Positions 15,050 through 21,977 of a DNA stretch of 21,977 nucleotides are shown here, piece by piece (positions within the stretch are counted from its first letter, which is position 1; every line of letters starts with the position of its first letter). Origin of the DNA: Oscillospiraceae bacterium (lineage in GTDB: Bacteria > Bacillota > Clostridia > Oscillospirales > Ruminococcaceae); contig JAEDJV010000026.1 of NCBI GenBank assembly GCA_016296165.1, positions 1 through 21,977 on the forward strand. The letters are read 5' to 3'. The notes under the pieces were generated by a model. The model searched no databases. It saw nothing but the letters and a program-made list of their open reading frames with translations, and was not told where the DNA came from. A program made the position numbers and the translations under genes.

Positions 15050-16069
15050 ATGTTTACTAAGGATATCGGCATAGATCTCGGCACAGCAAATACTCTCGTT
15101 TACATGAAAGGAAAAGGTATCATCATCAGAGAACCTTCAGTTGTTGCCGTAAACACGCGTGATGAAAGTGCCAGTTACGTAGGCCGCGAGGCAAAAGAAA
15201 TAATAGGAAAAACACCAGGTTCAATTATTGCAGTAAGACCGCTTCAGAACGGTGTTATTGCTGACTTTGACATAACAACAACAATGCTGTCACAATTCAT
15301 AAAAAAGGCCCTTAAGGGAAGCATTTTTTCAAAGGCAAGGGTTACCATCTGTATTCCTTCGGGTGTTACTCCGGTTGAAAGAAGAGCCGTTAAGGACGCT
15401 GCAGAACTTGCAGGTGCAAAAAAAGTATATATAATAGAAGAACCGATGGCCGCCGCTATCGGTGCCGGTCTGCCTGTTACCGACCCGGTTGGAAATATGA
15501 TAGTTGACATCGGAGGAGGAACAAGCGAAGTTGCAGTTATATCAATGGGAGGAATAGTTACAGCCCGTTCAATACGAATAGCCGGCGACGAATTTGACAA
15601 ATCAATCATTGCATATATAAGAAGAAAATACAATATGCTCATAGGTGACAGAACAGCCGAAGATATTAAACTTCAGATTGGCTCTGCGTATCCGGGTGAC
15701 GCTGTTGAAAAAATGGAAATCAAGGGAAGAAACCTTCTTAACGGACTTCCTGAAAACATTACTGTTACCTCAGATGAAATAAGAGACGCTCTTCTCGATC
15801 CAATCTCAAAGGTAATCGAGGCAATCAAACTTACACTTGAAAAAACTCCTCCTGAACTCTCGGCCGATATAATAGAACAGGGAATTACTCTGTGCGGAGG
15901 AGGAGCACTTCTTAAAGGACTTGATACTCTTATCAACAACGAAACAGGTATGCCGGTATATATAGCAGAATATCCGCTTGACTGCGTTGTTGAAGGTACA
16001 GGAAGAGTAATAGAAAACTACGAAAAATACGAAGACGCAATAAGCGAATACGGACCAAAATACTACTGA
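15050..16069 (+). CDS. mreB: Rod shape-determining protein MreB
   Basis: Bacterial actin homologue that forms membrane-associated filaments and directs lateral peptidoglycan synthesis. The 339-residue protein carries the phosphate 1 motif DIGIDLGTANTLVY, the interdomain segment VTICIPSGVTPVERRAV, phosphate 2 MIVDIGGGTSEVAVIS and the adenosine-binding GITLCGGGALLKGLD. AGAGGAGAAT precedes the ATG. Mbl or MreBH paralogues cannot be excluded from sequence alone, but the adjacent mreC and mreD identify it as the mreB of the locus. It is 12 bases upstream of mreC. Confidence 0.97.
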   Translation: MFTKDIGIDLGTANTLVYMKGKGIIIREPSVVAVNTRDESASYVGREAKEIIGKTPGSIIAVRPLQNGVIADFDITTTMLSQFIKKALKGSIFSKARVTICIPSGVTPVERRAVKDAAELAGAKKVYIIEEPMAAAIGAGLPVTDPVGNMIVDIGGGTSEVAVISMGGIVTARSIRIAGDEFDKSIIAYIRRKYNMLIGDRTAEDIKLQIGSAYPGDAVEKMEIKGRNLLNGLPENITVTSDEIRDALLDPISKVIEAIKLTLEKTPPELSADIIEQGITLCGGGALLKGLDTLINNETGMPVYIAEYPLDCVVEGTGRVIENYEKYEDAISEYGPKYY

Positions 16070-16081
16070 TAGGAGTAAAAA

Positions 16082-16939
16082 ATGCGCGAATTTATCAAAA
16101 GCATAAAGTTCAAAATAATTTTATGCCTTATCGCACTTATCATAGGCATAATGCTGTCCTCTCTCGCACAGAACGGTCACTCTGACGCAGGTTCAAAATT
16201 TATCAACACCATTGCAGCACCGTTCAGATATATATCCAGCGCAGTATCTCAGGCAGTTGACACAGGGGCAGCTCATATATTCAGTTCCAAAAAGTATTAT
16301 AATGAAAATCTCGAACTTAAAGAAGAGATAAGCAGACTGAAAAACGAACTTGTTGACTATGACAATACCAAAGCGGAGCTTAGTGAACTGAAAAAATTTA
16401 TCGGCATAAAGGAAGCACACGAGGACTATGTCCTTTCCCCTCCCTGCAGAGTTCTTTCATATACTGCCAACGATCCGTTCTGTTCATTTATTATTGACAA
16501 AGGCAGCGAAGACGGAATTTCAGTTGCCGATCCGGTTGTCACATCAGACGGGCTGATAGGAGCTGTAAGTGAAATTTCCGAAAAATACTGCACAGTAAGA
16601 ACCATACTTTCACCTGAACTTTCATTTGGTGTAAAGGCAATGAGAAAAAATGAAAACGGAATTCTTGAAGGTGACATAAAATTTGCTGCTGACGGACTCA
16701 GTCAGATTATATACCTTGAAAAAGATACCGCGCTCAAACCAGGTGACACAATAATTACAACAGGAAGCAGCGGGCTTTTCCCGGCTGATTATCTTGTGGG
16801 AACTGTAAAGGAACTGGGAAAAGCTCCGAACGGACTTTCATATTACGCCTCAGTAGAACCTTTTGCAGATATAAAAAAGCTTACTAGTGTCATGGTTATC
16901 ACATCCTTTGAAGGGAAAGGTGAAGCTAATGAATATTAG
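16082..16939 (+). CDS. mreC: Rod shape-determining protein MreC
   Basis: Membrane scaffold that binds PBP2 and activates it within the elongasome. In 285 residues it has a short cytoplasmic N-terminus, one membrane segment (about 11-30, FKIILCLIALIIGIMLSSLA), a coiled coil (about 75-110) and two extracellular beta-barrel subdomains, with FIIDKGSEDGISVADPVV and GDTIITTGSSGLFPADYLVG as typical strands. TAGGAG lies upstream of the ATG. Its end overlaps mreD by 11 bases. Confidence 0.95.
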   Translation: MREFIKSIKFKIILCLIALIIGIMLSSLAQNGHSDAGSKFINTIAAPFRYISSAVSQAVDTGAAHIFSSKKYYNENLELKEEISRLKNELVDYDNTKAELSELKKFIGIKEAHEDYVLSPPCRVLSYTANDPFCSFIIDKGSEDGISVADPVVTSDGLIGAVSEISEKYCTVRTILSPELSFGVKAMRKNENGILEGDIKFAADGLSQIIYLEKDTALKPGDTIITTGSSGLFPADYLVGTVKELGKAPNGLSYYASVEPFADIKKLTSVMVITSFEGKGEANEY

Positions 16940-17489
16940 ACTTATTTCCTCAAAGAAAAAAAGAAAATTTGCCGTTATAAGATGGACTATTTTTTCTCTG
17001 CTGATATGGGTTGTCTTTATATTTACAACTACCGGATATTTTTTAAAACCTAATCTGCTTATACCGATGGCCATATGTATTTCCATGAGTGAAGATTCAC
17101 TTGTTAGTGCATTTGTCGGATTTGTCTGCGGAATTCTCAGTGATATAGCATTCGGAAAACTTATCGGATCAACCACGCTTATTCTTGTTGTTTCGTGTGT
17201 ATGCATTTCACTGCTCTTTACACATCTGCTAAGGCAAAACCTGATTAATATTTCTGTACTTACCCTTGTATATTCTGCTGTACATTTTTCTGTGGATTAT
17301 TTTTTCAGCTATATGATATGGCATCTTGACAACGAGTATATACTTCTAAAAAGATTTATCATTCCGGAATTTATTCTGACAGTACTCTCTGTTTTTCTTG
17401 TTTATCCGATAATAAGGCTCGTCAGAAAACATCTTACCCTGCGCAAGCACTATGTACTGGAAGAAAATCCGGCACTTATAAAGGATTAA
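16929..17489 (+). CDS. mreD: Rod shape-determining protein MreD
   Basis: Integral membrane component of the elongasome with about five to six membrane segments in 186 residues. The ATG at 16929 is preferred over the longer frame because AAAGGTG is correctly spaced and the gene then overlaps mreC by only 11 bases. The basic N-terminus (SSKKKRKF) and the FVGFVCGILSDIAFGKLIG segment fit MreD. It is followed after 4 bases by the PBP2 gene. Confidence 0.9.
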   Translation: MNIRLISSKKKRKFAVIRWTIFSLLIWVVFIFTTTGYFLKPNLLIPMAICISMSEDSLVSAFVGFVCGILSDIAFGKLIGSTTLILVVSCVCISLLFTHLLRQNLINISVLTLVYSAVHFSVDYFFSYMIWHLDNEYILLKRFIIPEFILTVLSVFLVYPIIRLVRKHLTLRKHYVLEENPALIKD

Positions 17490-17493
17490 TAAA

Positions 17494-19476
17494 ATGAATG
17501 CATTTACTGATAGACTGAGAGCCGCGCTGATTATATGCGGCGTACTTACGGTGAGCGCAGGAGCCGGCGTAAGATTAATGAAGATCCAGATGGTTGACAG
17601 CAATGTTTATACCGAGGATAAACCGTATGTATATACGGAAAAGCAAACAATACATGCAACACGCGGCGAGATTGAAGATGTAAAAGGTGTGAGCATCGTT
17701 GAAAACAAACTGGGGTTTAATGTAATCATCCAGAAGGCATCATTTCCTGAAGAAAATCAGAAAGCAAATGAAGTGCTGCTCAAAATAGCTGATTTTCTTA
17801 CAGAAGAAGGCTATACCTACAATGATTCGCTTCCTGTATCGAAAAATGCTCCTTTTGAATTTACAACCGATGACGATTCTGCGCTTTCATATCTTAAGTC
17901 CTCTCTTGGGGTGAATGTATATGCAACAGCAGAAAACTGTATGGACAAATTTGCTGTAGACTATGATATTTCTGATGATCTTACTGATTATCAGAAAAGA
18001 ATCATCAGTGGAATCAGATATGAAATGAAGCGGAGGGATTTTTCACTCAGCAATGTATTTACTCTGTGTGAAGATATCAGGATAGACTCTGTAACAAAAA
18101 TAAAAGAACTTGGCATAGAACTCCCCGGTGTCGAAATACTGGAAGACGCAATAAGAACAAATCCTGTAGTTGATGTGATACCTCACGAGATAGGAACTGT
18201 CGGTCCCATATATGCGGAAGAATACGAAGAACTAAGAGATAAAGGATATTTTCTTAATGACTATGTTGGAAAAAGCGGTATAGAAAAAGGGATGGAAAGT
18301 GTTCTCAGAGGAAAAAACGGAACACGTGAAATAACCGTACAGAACGCTTCAGTAATCTCATCGGAGATAACCGAACCTGCTGTTCCCGGCAACACTGTAA
18401 GACTGACTGTTGATTCAGAGTTTCAGCGTGATATACAGAAAATTCTCAGGGATTTTATGAAGTACCTGAACGAGGAAGAAGAAGAATGTGAAAACGTAAC
18501 ATCCGGAGCAATAGTTGTGCTTGACGCAAAGGATAATGATGTACTTGCACTCGCAACTGAACCGACATACACTCTGGATGACTATATAGAAAACTATTCT
18601 GAAGTTCTTTCACGTGAAGGAAGCCCCCTTATAAACAGAGCAACTGACGGCCTGTACCGACCAGGTTCTGCTTTTAAAACAATAACAGCGACTGCAGGAC
18701 TTAACGAAGGACTGGTAACTCCAGACAGCACATTTTACTGCAATCAGGGATATCAGTTTTACGAAACCCGTGTTTACTGTACCGGCTGGCATAATAATAT
18801 ATCTGCTTCCGAAGCAATACGGGTTTCCTGCAACGTATATTTTTATGAACTCTCACGTCTTCTTGGAATAGACAACATTGTAAAGTATGCTAATCTGTAT
18901 GGCATGGGAACTACTCTGGGCCTTGAAAGCGGCGATTCAGAGGGTTACATTGCCTGTCCGGAAACCAGTGAACGACTGGGAGTTGAATGGTATTCAGGAA
19001 ACCTTCTTCAGGCAGCAATAGGTCAGGATGAAACCCGTATCACTCCTCTTCAGATGGCTGTAGCAGCTTCTACAATTGCAAACAGAGGTGTACGGTACCA
19101 GCCTCATCTGGTAGACAGCATATACGATTATCTGGGCAACAAAGTTGATGACGTCCCTCCTGTAGTAGCTCAGACAATTACATCAAACTATGATTATGTA
19201 TATCCTACTATTATTCAGGGAATGATAGGTGCCTCACAAAATACCCCTGACGGAGAATACTCTCTTAACAATCTGGGATACGACGTAGCAATCAAAACCG
19301 GTACTCCTCAGACAACTTCCAGCGAAAGAACAAGTACAACGGTTATAGGATTTGCTCCTGCTGACAATCCGGTAATCGCCTTTTCTGCAATCATAGAAGA
19401 CGGTAAAAATGCAAAATATCTGGTACGCAAAATTATCGACTGCTATAATAAGCATTACGGTAATACAATAAGCTGA
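17494..19476 (+). CDS. mrdA: Class B penicillin-binding protein 2 (elongation transpeptidase)
   Basis: Transpeptidase that cross-links peptidoglycan during cell elongation, anchored in the membrane by an N-terminal helix (about 10-25). At 660 residues the length is normal. The catalytic triad motifs are present: Ser392-x-x-Lys395 (SAFK), Ser445-Cys-Asn447 (SCN) and Lys601-Thr-Gly603 (KTG, followed by TPQT). The N-terminal dimerisation motif is RGEIEDVKG (57-65), where most family members have RGxIxDRNG. A weak AAAGGA lies upstream, and the gene directly follows mreD. In clostridia this position is normally followed by minCDE and rodA, which are absent here. Confidence 0.92.
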   Translation: MNAFTDRLRAALIICGVLTVSAGAGVRLMKIQMVDSNVYTEDKPYVYTEKQTIHATRGEIEDVKGVSIVENKLGFNVIIQKASFPEENQKANEVLLKIADFLTEEGYTYNDSLPVSKNAPFEFTTDDDSALSYLKSSLGVNVYATAENCMDKFAVDYDISDDLTDYQKRIISGIRYEMKRRDFSLSNVFTLCEDIRIDSVTKIKELGIELPGVEILEDAIRTNPVVDVIPHEIGTVGPIYAEEYEELRDKGYFLNDYVGKSGIEKGMESVLRGKNGTREITVQNASVISSEITEPAVPGNTVRLTVDSEFQRDIQKILRDFMKYLNEEEEECENVTSGAIVVLDAKDNDVLALATEPTYTLDDYIENYSEVLSREGSPLINRATDGLYRPGSAFKTITATAGLNEGLVTPDSTFYCNQGYQFYETRVYCTGWHNNISASEAIRVSCNVYFYELSRLLGIDNIVKYANLYGMGTTLGLESGDSEGYIACPETSERLGVEWYSGNLLQAAIGQDETRITPLQMAVAASTIANRGVRYQPHLVDSIYDYLGNKVDDVPPVVAQTITSNYDYVYPTIIQGMIGASQNTPDGEYSLNNLGYDVAIKTGTPQTTSSERTSTTVIGFAPADNPVIAFSAIIEDGKNAKYLVRKIIDCYNKHYGNTIS

Positions 19477-19576
19477 TATTCGCTGTGTTTTTATGTCTCG
19501 TTTTATGCAGTATTAACAAATCAAATTTAATTAATCGTGTATAATAACAATTTTTCGTTTTGTTTTAAAAATAACT

Positions 19577-19604
19577 TTGACAAAACCAATATTTATGGTA
19601 CAAT
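19577..19604 (+). promoter_or_regulatory. Promoter of mgsA-hisS
   Basis: TTGACA (19577-19582), a 16-base spacer, then TACAAT (19599-19604), in the 177-base gap after mrdA. The perfect -35 box makes this a strong candidate, so mgsA and hisS form a separate unit from the mre genes. Confidence 0.7.
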
Positions 19605-19653
19605 ATAGTATATAGGTATCTGATCAAATAATTTAGAAAGGATTTGAAAAACA

Positions 19654-20058
19654 ATGACCATAGCATTAATCGCACATGACTCAAAAAAGGAACTCATGGT
19701 TCAGTTCTGTATCGCTTACTGCGGAATTCTCTCAAGAAACAACCTCTGTGCAACAGGCACAACAGGTAAACTTGTAAGCGAATCCACAGGACTTAATATA
19801 ACAAGATATCTCAGCGGTTCACAGGGCGGTGACCAGCAGATTGCATCAAGAATCTCATGCGGAGAGATTGATATACTTCTCTTCTTCAGGGATCCAATCA
19901 CCCCAAAAGCAAATGAACCAAACGACATAGAGCTCTTAAGACTCTGTGACGTGCACAATGTACCGGTTGCCACAAATATTGCGACTGCTGAAGCACTTAT
20001 ACTTGCTCTCGAAAGAGGCGACCTCGACTGGCGTGCTTATGGTACACCTGAATTCTAA
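19654..20058 (+). CDS. mgsA: Methylglyoxal synthase
   Basis: Converts dihydroxyacetone phosphate to methylglyoxal and phosphate, a bypass of lower glycolysis that relieves sugar-phosphate stress. The 134-residue protein has IALIAHDSKK at the start, the phosphate-binding GTTG (35-38), and GGDQQ (58-62) with Asp60 equivalent to the catalytic Asp71 of the E. coli enzyme. FFRDPITP and NVPVATNIATAEALI are also typical. AGAAAGGA lies upstream. It is 39 bases before hisS. In many clostridia mgsA sits at the end of an mre-min-rodA cluster, which fits its place here. Confidence 0.95.
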   Translation: MTIALIAHDSKKELMVQFCIAYCGILSRNNLCATGTTGKLVSESTGLNITRYLSGSQGGDQQIASRISCGEIDILLFFRDPITPKANEPNDIELLRLCDVHNVPVATNIATAEALILALERGDLDWRAYGTPEF

Positions 20059-20097
20059 TAAAAATCAATTATTTATTTAAAGGAGTTTTTCACTACA

Positions 20098-21420
20098 ATG
20101 GCTTTAATCGTTCAGAGACCACTTGGTACAGCTGATGTTACACCTTCTGAAATCAACAAATGGTACACAGTTGAACAGGTAGCGCAGGATACTGCATCTT
20201 CATTCGGATTCAAGGAAATCAGATTCCCGACTTTTGAAAGTACAGATCTGTTTCTCCGTTCTGTAGGTGAGACAACTGACGTTGTACAGAAGGAAATGTA
20301 TTCTGTAATGGCAAAGGAAAGCAAGTTTACTCTCAAGCCGGAAGGTACAGCCGGAACAATTCGTGCTGTTATGCAGAACGGCATGCTAAACGACGCTCTC
20401 CCTCAGAAAGTATTTTACATAACTCCATGTTTCAGACACGAAAAACCTGAAGCAGGAAGACTGAGAGAGTTCCATCAGTTCGGGGCTGAGATGATCGGAA
20501 GTGCCTCCCCTGCCGCTGATGCAGAAATGATTTCAATGGCTGACAGTCTCCTGAAGTCACTTGGTCTTAAGAATATTGAGCTTAATATTAACTCTATAGG
20601 ATGTCCGTCCTGTCGTGCAGGATATCACAAAGCTCTGAGAGATTACTTTGAAGAAAAAAAATCTGATCTCTGTGACACATGCCTTGGCAGACTTGAAAAA
20701 AACCCTATGCGTATTCTTGACTGCAAGAGTCCTGTATGTTCAGAAATTGCAAAAGAAGCACCTGTGATTTCTGATTATCTCTGTGAAGAATGTTCAAACC
20801 ACTTCACACAGCTTAAAGAATTTCTTGACAGCATGAATATAAGCTACAAAGTAAATCCAAAAATCGTTCGCGGACTTGATTACTATACAAAAACAGTTTT
20901 TGAGTTCATTACAACTGATATCGGCTCACAGGGAACTGTATGCGGCGGCGGACGATACGACGGTCTTATCGAAGAACTTGGCGGTTCATATACTCCTGCC
21001 CTTGGATTTGCTGCTGGTATCGAACGTCTTATTATGACAATGGAAAAACAGAACTGCGATTTTATGGAACCAAACAAAACTGACATCTATATCGTTCCAA
21101 TGGGACAGAGAGCCATTGTAAACTCCGCAGTACTTGCAGGACGTTTAAGAGAAGAAGGTTATACTGCTGAATATGATCTTATGAACAGGAGCCTCAAAGC
21201 TCAGATGAAATATGCAAACAAGATCGGAGCCGCTTTTGTTCTCGTGCTTGGCGACAACGAAATTGAATCAAAAACTGCAAAGCTAAAAAATATGGAAACC
21301 GGCAGTGAAACAGAGATTAAACTTGATGATTCATTTGCTGAGAATTTCGGTACTGTATTTATGGCATCAATTTTTGAAAAAGATGAAGCAAATGATATTT
21401 TCAGCGATCTGACAAAATAA
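20098..21420 (+). CDS. hisS: Histidine-tRNA ligase
   Basis: Class II synthetase charging tRNA-His. In 440 residues it carries motif 1 (FPTFESTDLFLRSVGETT), motif 2 (CFRHEKPEAGRLREFHQFG), the histidine-specific RGLDYYT, and motif 3 (PALGFAAGIERL), followed by the C-terminal anticodon-binding domain (about 335-425). A Cys-rich insertion (GCPSCRAGYH ... LCDTCLGRL ... DCKSPVC), common in Firmicute HisRS, is present. AAAGGAG precedes the ATG. No T-box leader is seen upstream. Confidence 0.97.
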   Translation: MALIVQRPLGTADVTPSEINKWYTVEQVAQDTASSFGFKEIRFPTFESTDLFLRSVGETTDVVQKEMYSVMAKESKFTLKPEGTAGTIRAVMQNGMLNDALPQKVFYITPCFRHEKPEAGRLREFHQFGAEMIGSASPAADAEMISMADSLLKSLGLKNIELNINSIGCPSCRAGYHKALRDYFEEKKSDLCDTCLGRLEKNPMRILDCKSPVCSEIAKEAPVISDYLCEECSNHFTQLKEFLDSMNISYKVNPKIVRGLDYYTKTVFEFITTDIGSQGTVCGGGRYDGLIEELGGSYTPALGFAAGIERLIMTMEKQNCDFMEPNKTDIYIVPMGQRAIVNSAVLAGRLREEGYTAEYDLMNRSLKAQMKYANKIGAAFVLVLGDNEIESKTAKLKNMETGSETEIKLDDSFAENFGTVFMASIFEKDEANDIFSDLTK

Positions 21421-21452
21421 AACCGGAAATCATCTAATCCACATTTTCTACG

Positions 21453-21487
21453 AGGAACCACTGAAAATTATTTTTGCAGTGATTCCT
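21453..21487 (+). terminator. Hairpin between hisS and aspS
   Basis: An AGGAA/TTCCT and CACTG/CAGTG stem with one C-A mismatch closes a 13-base loop and is followed by TAATTTTT. It lies 33 bases past hisS. It may terminate or attenuate transcription into aspS; no separate aspS promoter is obvious. Confidence 0.55.
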
Positions 21488-21533
21488 TAATTTTTGATAT
21501 ATCAATTTTTATTTTTGGAAAGGAAATTTATAA

Positions 21534-21977
21534 ATGGCAGATAATATGAGTGGCCTTAAGAGAACTCACTACTGCGGTGAAGTTGAAGGCATTGGAAAAG
21601 AAGTAGTTGTAGGCGGATTTGTTCAGAAGATACGTGATCTCGGTAATCTTATTTTTATAGACCTCAGAGATCGTACAGGTATTGTTCAGCTTGCTTTTAA
21701 TGATAATACGGCAAGAGATCTTTTTGAAAAAGCCGCTTCATGCAGAGCTGAATTCGTACTTATGGCAAAGGGAACTGTAGAAGAAAGATCAAGTAAAAAT
21801 CCTGACCTCAAAACAGGTAATATTGAAATCATCGTAACAGATCTCAGAATCCTTGCAAAGGCACAGACACCTCCTTTTGAAATTCAGAACGATACAAAGG
21901 TTAACGAGGAACTCAGACTCAAGTACAGATTTCTTGACCTTCGCCGTCAGCCGCTTCAGCAGAACATCATGATGCGT
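21534..21977 (+). CDS. aspS: Aspartate-tRNA ligase, N-terminal part
   Basis: The first 148 codons are visible and the gene runs off the right edge. AAAGGAAA lies upstream of the ATG. The N-terminal OB-fold anticodon-binding domain is recognisable: THYCGEVEGIGKEVVVGGFV, IFIDLRDRTGIVQL and the ERSSKNPDLKTGNIEI strand. The entry to the class II catalytic domain follows (LRLKYRFLDLRR, motif 1 region). Whether the enzyme is discriminating or also charges tRNA-Asn cannot be judged from this part. hisS-aspS adjacency is typical of Firmicutes. Confidence 0.95.
   Translation, partial: MADNMSGLKRTHYCGEVEGIGKEVVVGGFVQKIRDLGNLIFIDLRDRTGIVQLAFNDNTARDLFEKAASCRAEFVLMAKGTVEERSSKNPDLKTGNIEIIVTDLRILAKAQTPPFEIQNDTKVNEELRLKYRFLDLRRQPLQQNIMMR

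Noticed and set aside
20059..20097. Possible T-box leader before hisS
   Set aside because: The gap is only 39 bases and no T-box or antiterminator sequence is visible here or before mgsA.

Overview
The window reads as a chromosomal segment of a low-GC Gram-positive anaerobe of the Clostridia, most likely a Ruminococcus-like coccus (Oscillospiraceae). The grounds are AGGAGG-type ribosome binding sites throughout, near-consensus housekeeping promoters with 16-17 base spacers, formate-tetrahydrofolate ligase, a clostridial zapA-U32-DUF4321-mreBCD-PBP2-mgsA order, and several secreted low-complexity proteins. The genus is an inference; the phylum-level placement is firm.

Left part (1-5.3 kb). 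A PAS-GGDEF signalling protein (minus strand) runs off the left edge and looks catalytically degenerate. It is followed by a small plus-strand DUF454-like membrane protein. Two minus-strand housekeeping groups come next: rpiB-upp (sugar phosphate isomerisation and uracil salvage), and fhs-tsaE-tsaB (one-carbon metabolism plus two proteins of the tRNA t6A37 pathway). Each group has a readable promoter.

Middle part (5.4-12.2 kb). This accessory block separates the metabolic genes from the cell-shape locus. It holds an ECF sigma factor with a co-transcribed single-pass membrane protein, probably its anti-sigma or sensor partner, carrying a long disordered extracellular region. A second minus-strand unit has a small secreted-protein gene broken by two compensating homopolymer indels, then a 960-residue lipoprotein that joins a long repeat-like N-terminal region to a solute-binding-protein domain with no ABC permease nearby. 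After a 547-base AT-rich gap comes a plus-strand secreted protein made of a hendecad coiled-coil stalk, a Pro-rich 12-residue repeat and a C-terminal domain with a dockerin- or EF-hand-like half loop. Everything here except the sigma factor is extracytoplasmic, so the block is probably concerned with surface sensing or surface structure.

Right part (12.2-21.9 kb). All genes are on the plus strand: zapA (Z-ring assembly), a U32 peptidase-family protein with DUF3656 (probable tRNA/rRNA hydroxylation factor), DUF4321, mreB, mreC, mreD and a class B PBP2 (elongasome), then mgsA, hisS and the start of aspS. The order resembles the usual clostridial cluster but lacks maf/radC upstream of mreB and minCDE-rodA between the PBP2 gene and mgsA.

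No tRNA, rRNA, CRISPR array, insertion sequence, prophage or recognisable defence system was seen. The items most worth a second look are the doubly frameshifted secreted gene, the propeller-like/solute-binding fusion, the sigma/sensor pair, the repeat-rich surface protein with its structured leader, and the contracted mre-mgsA locus.
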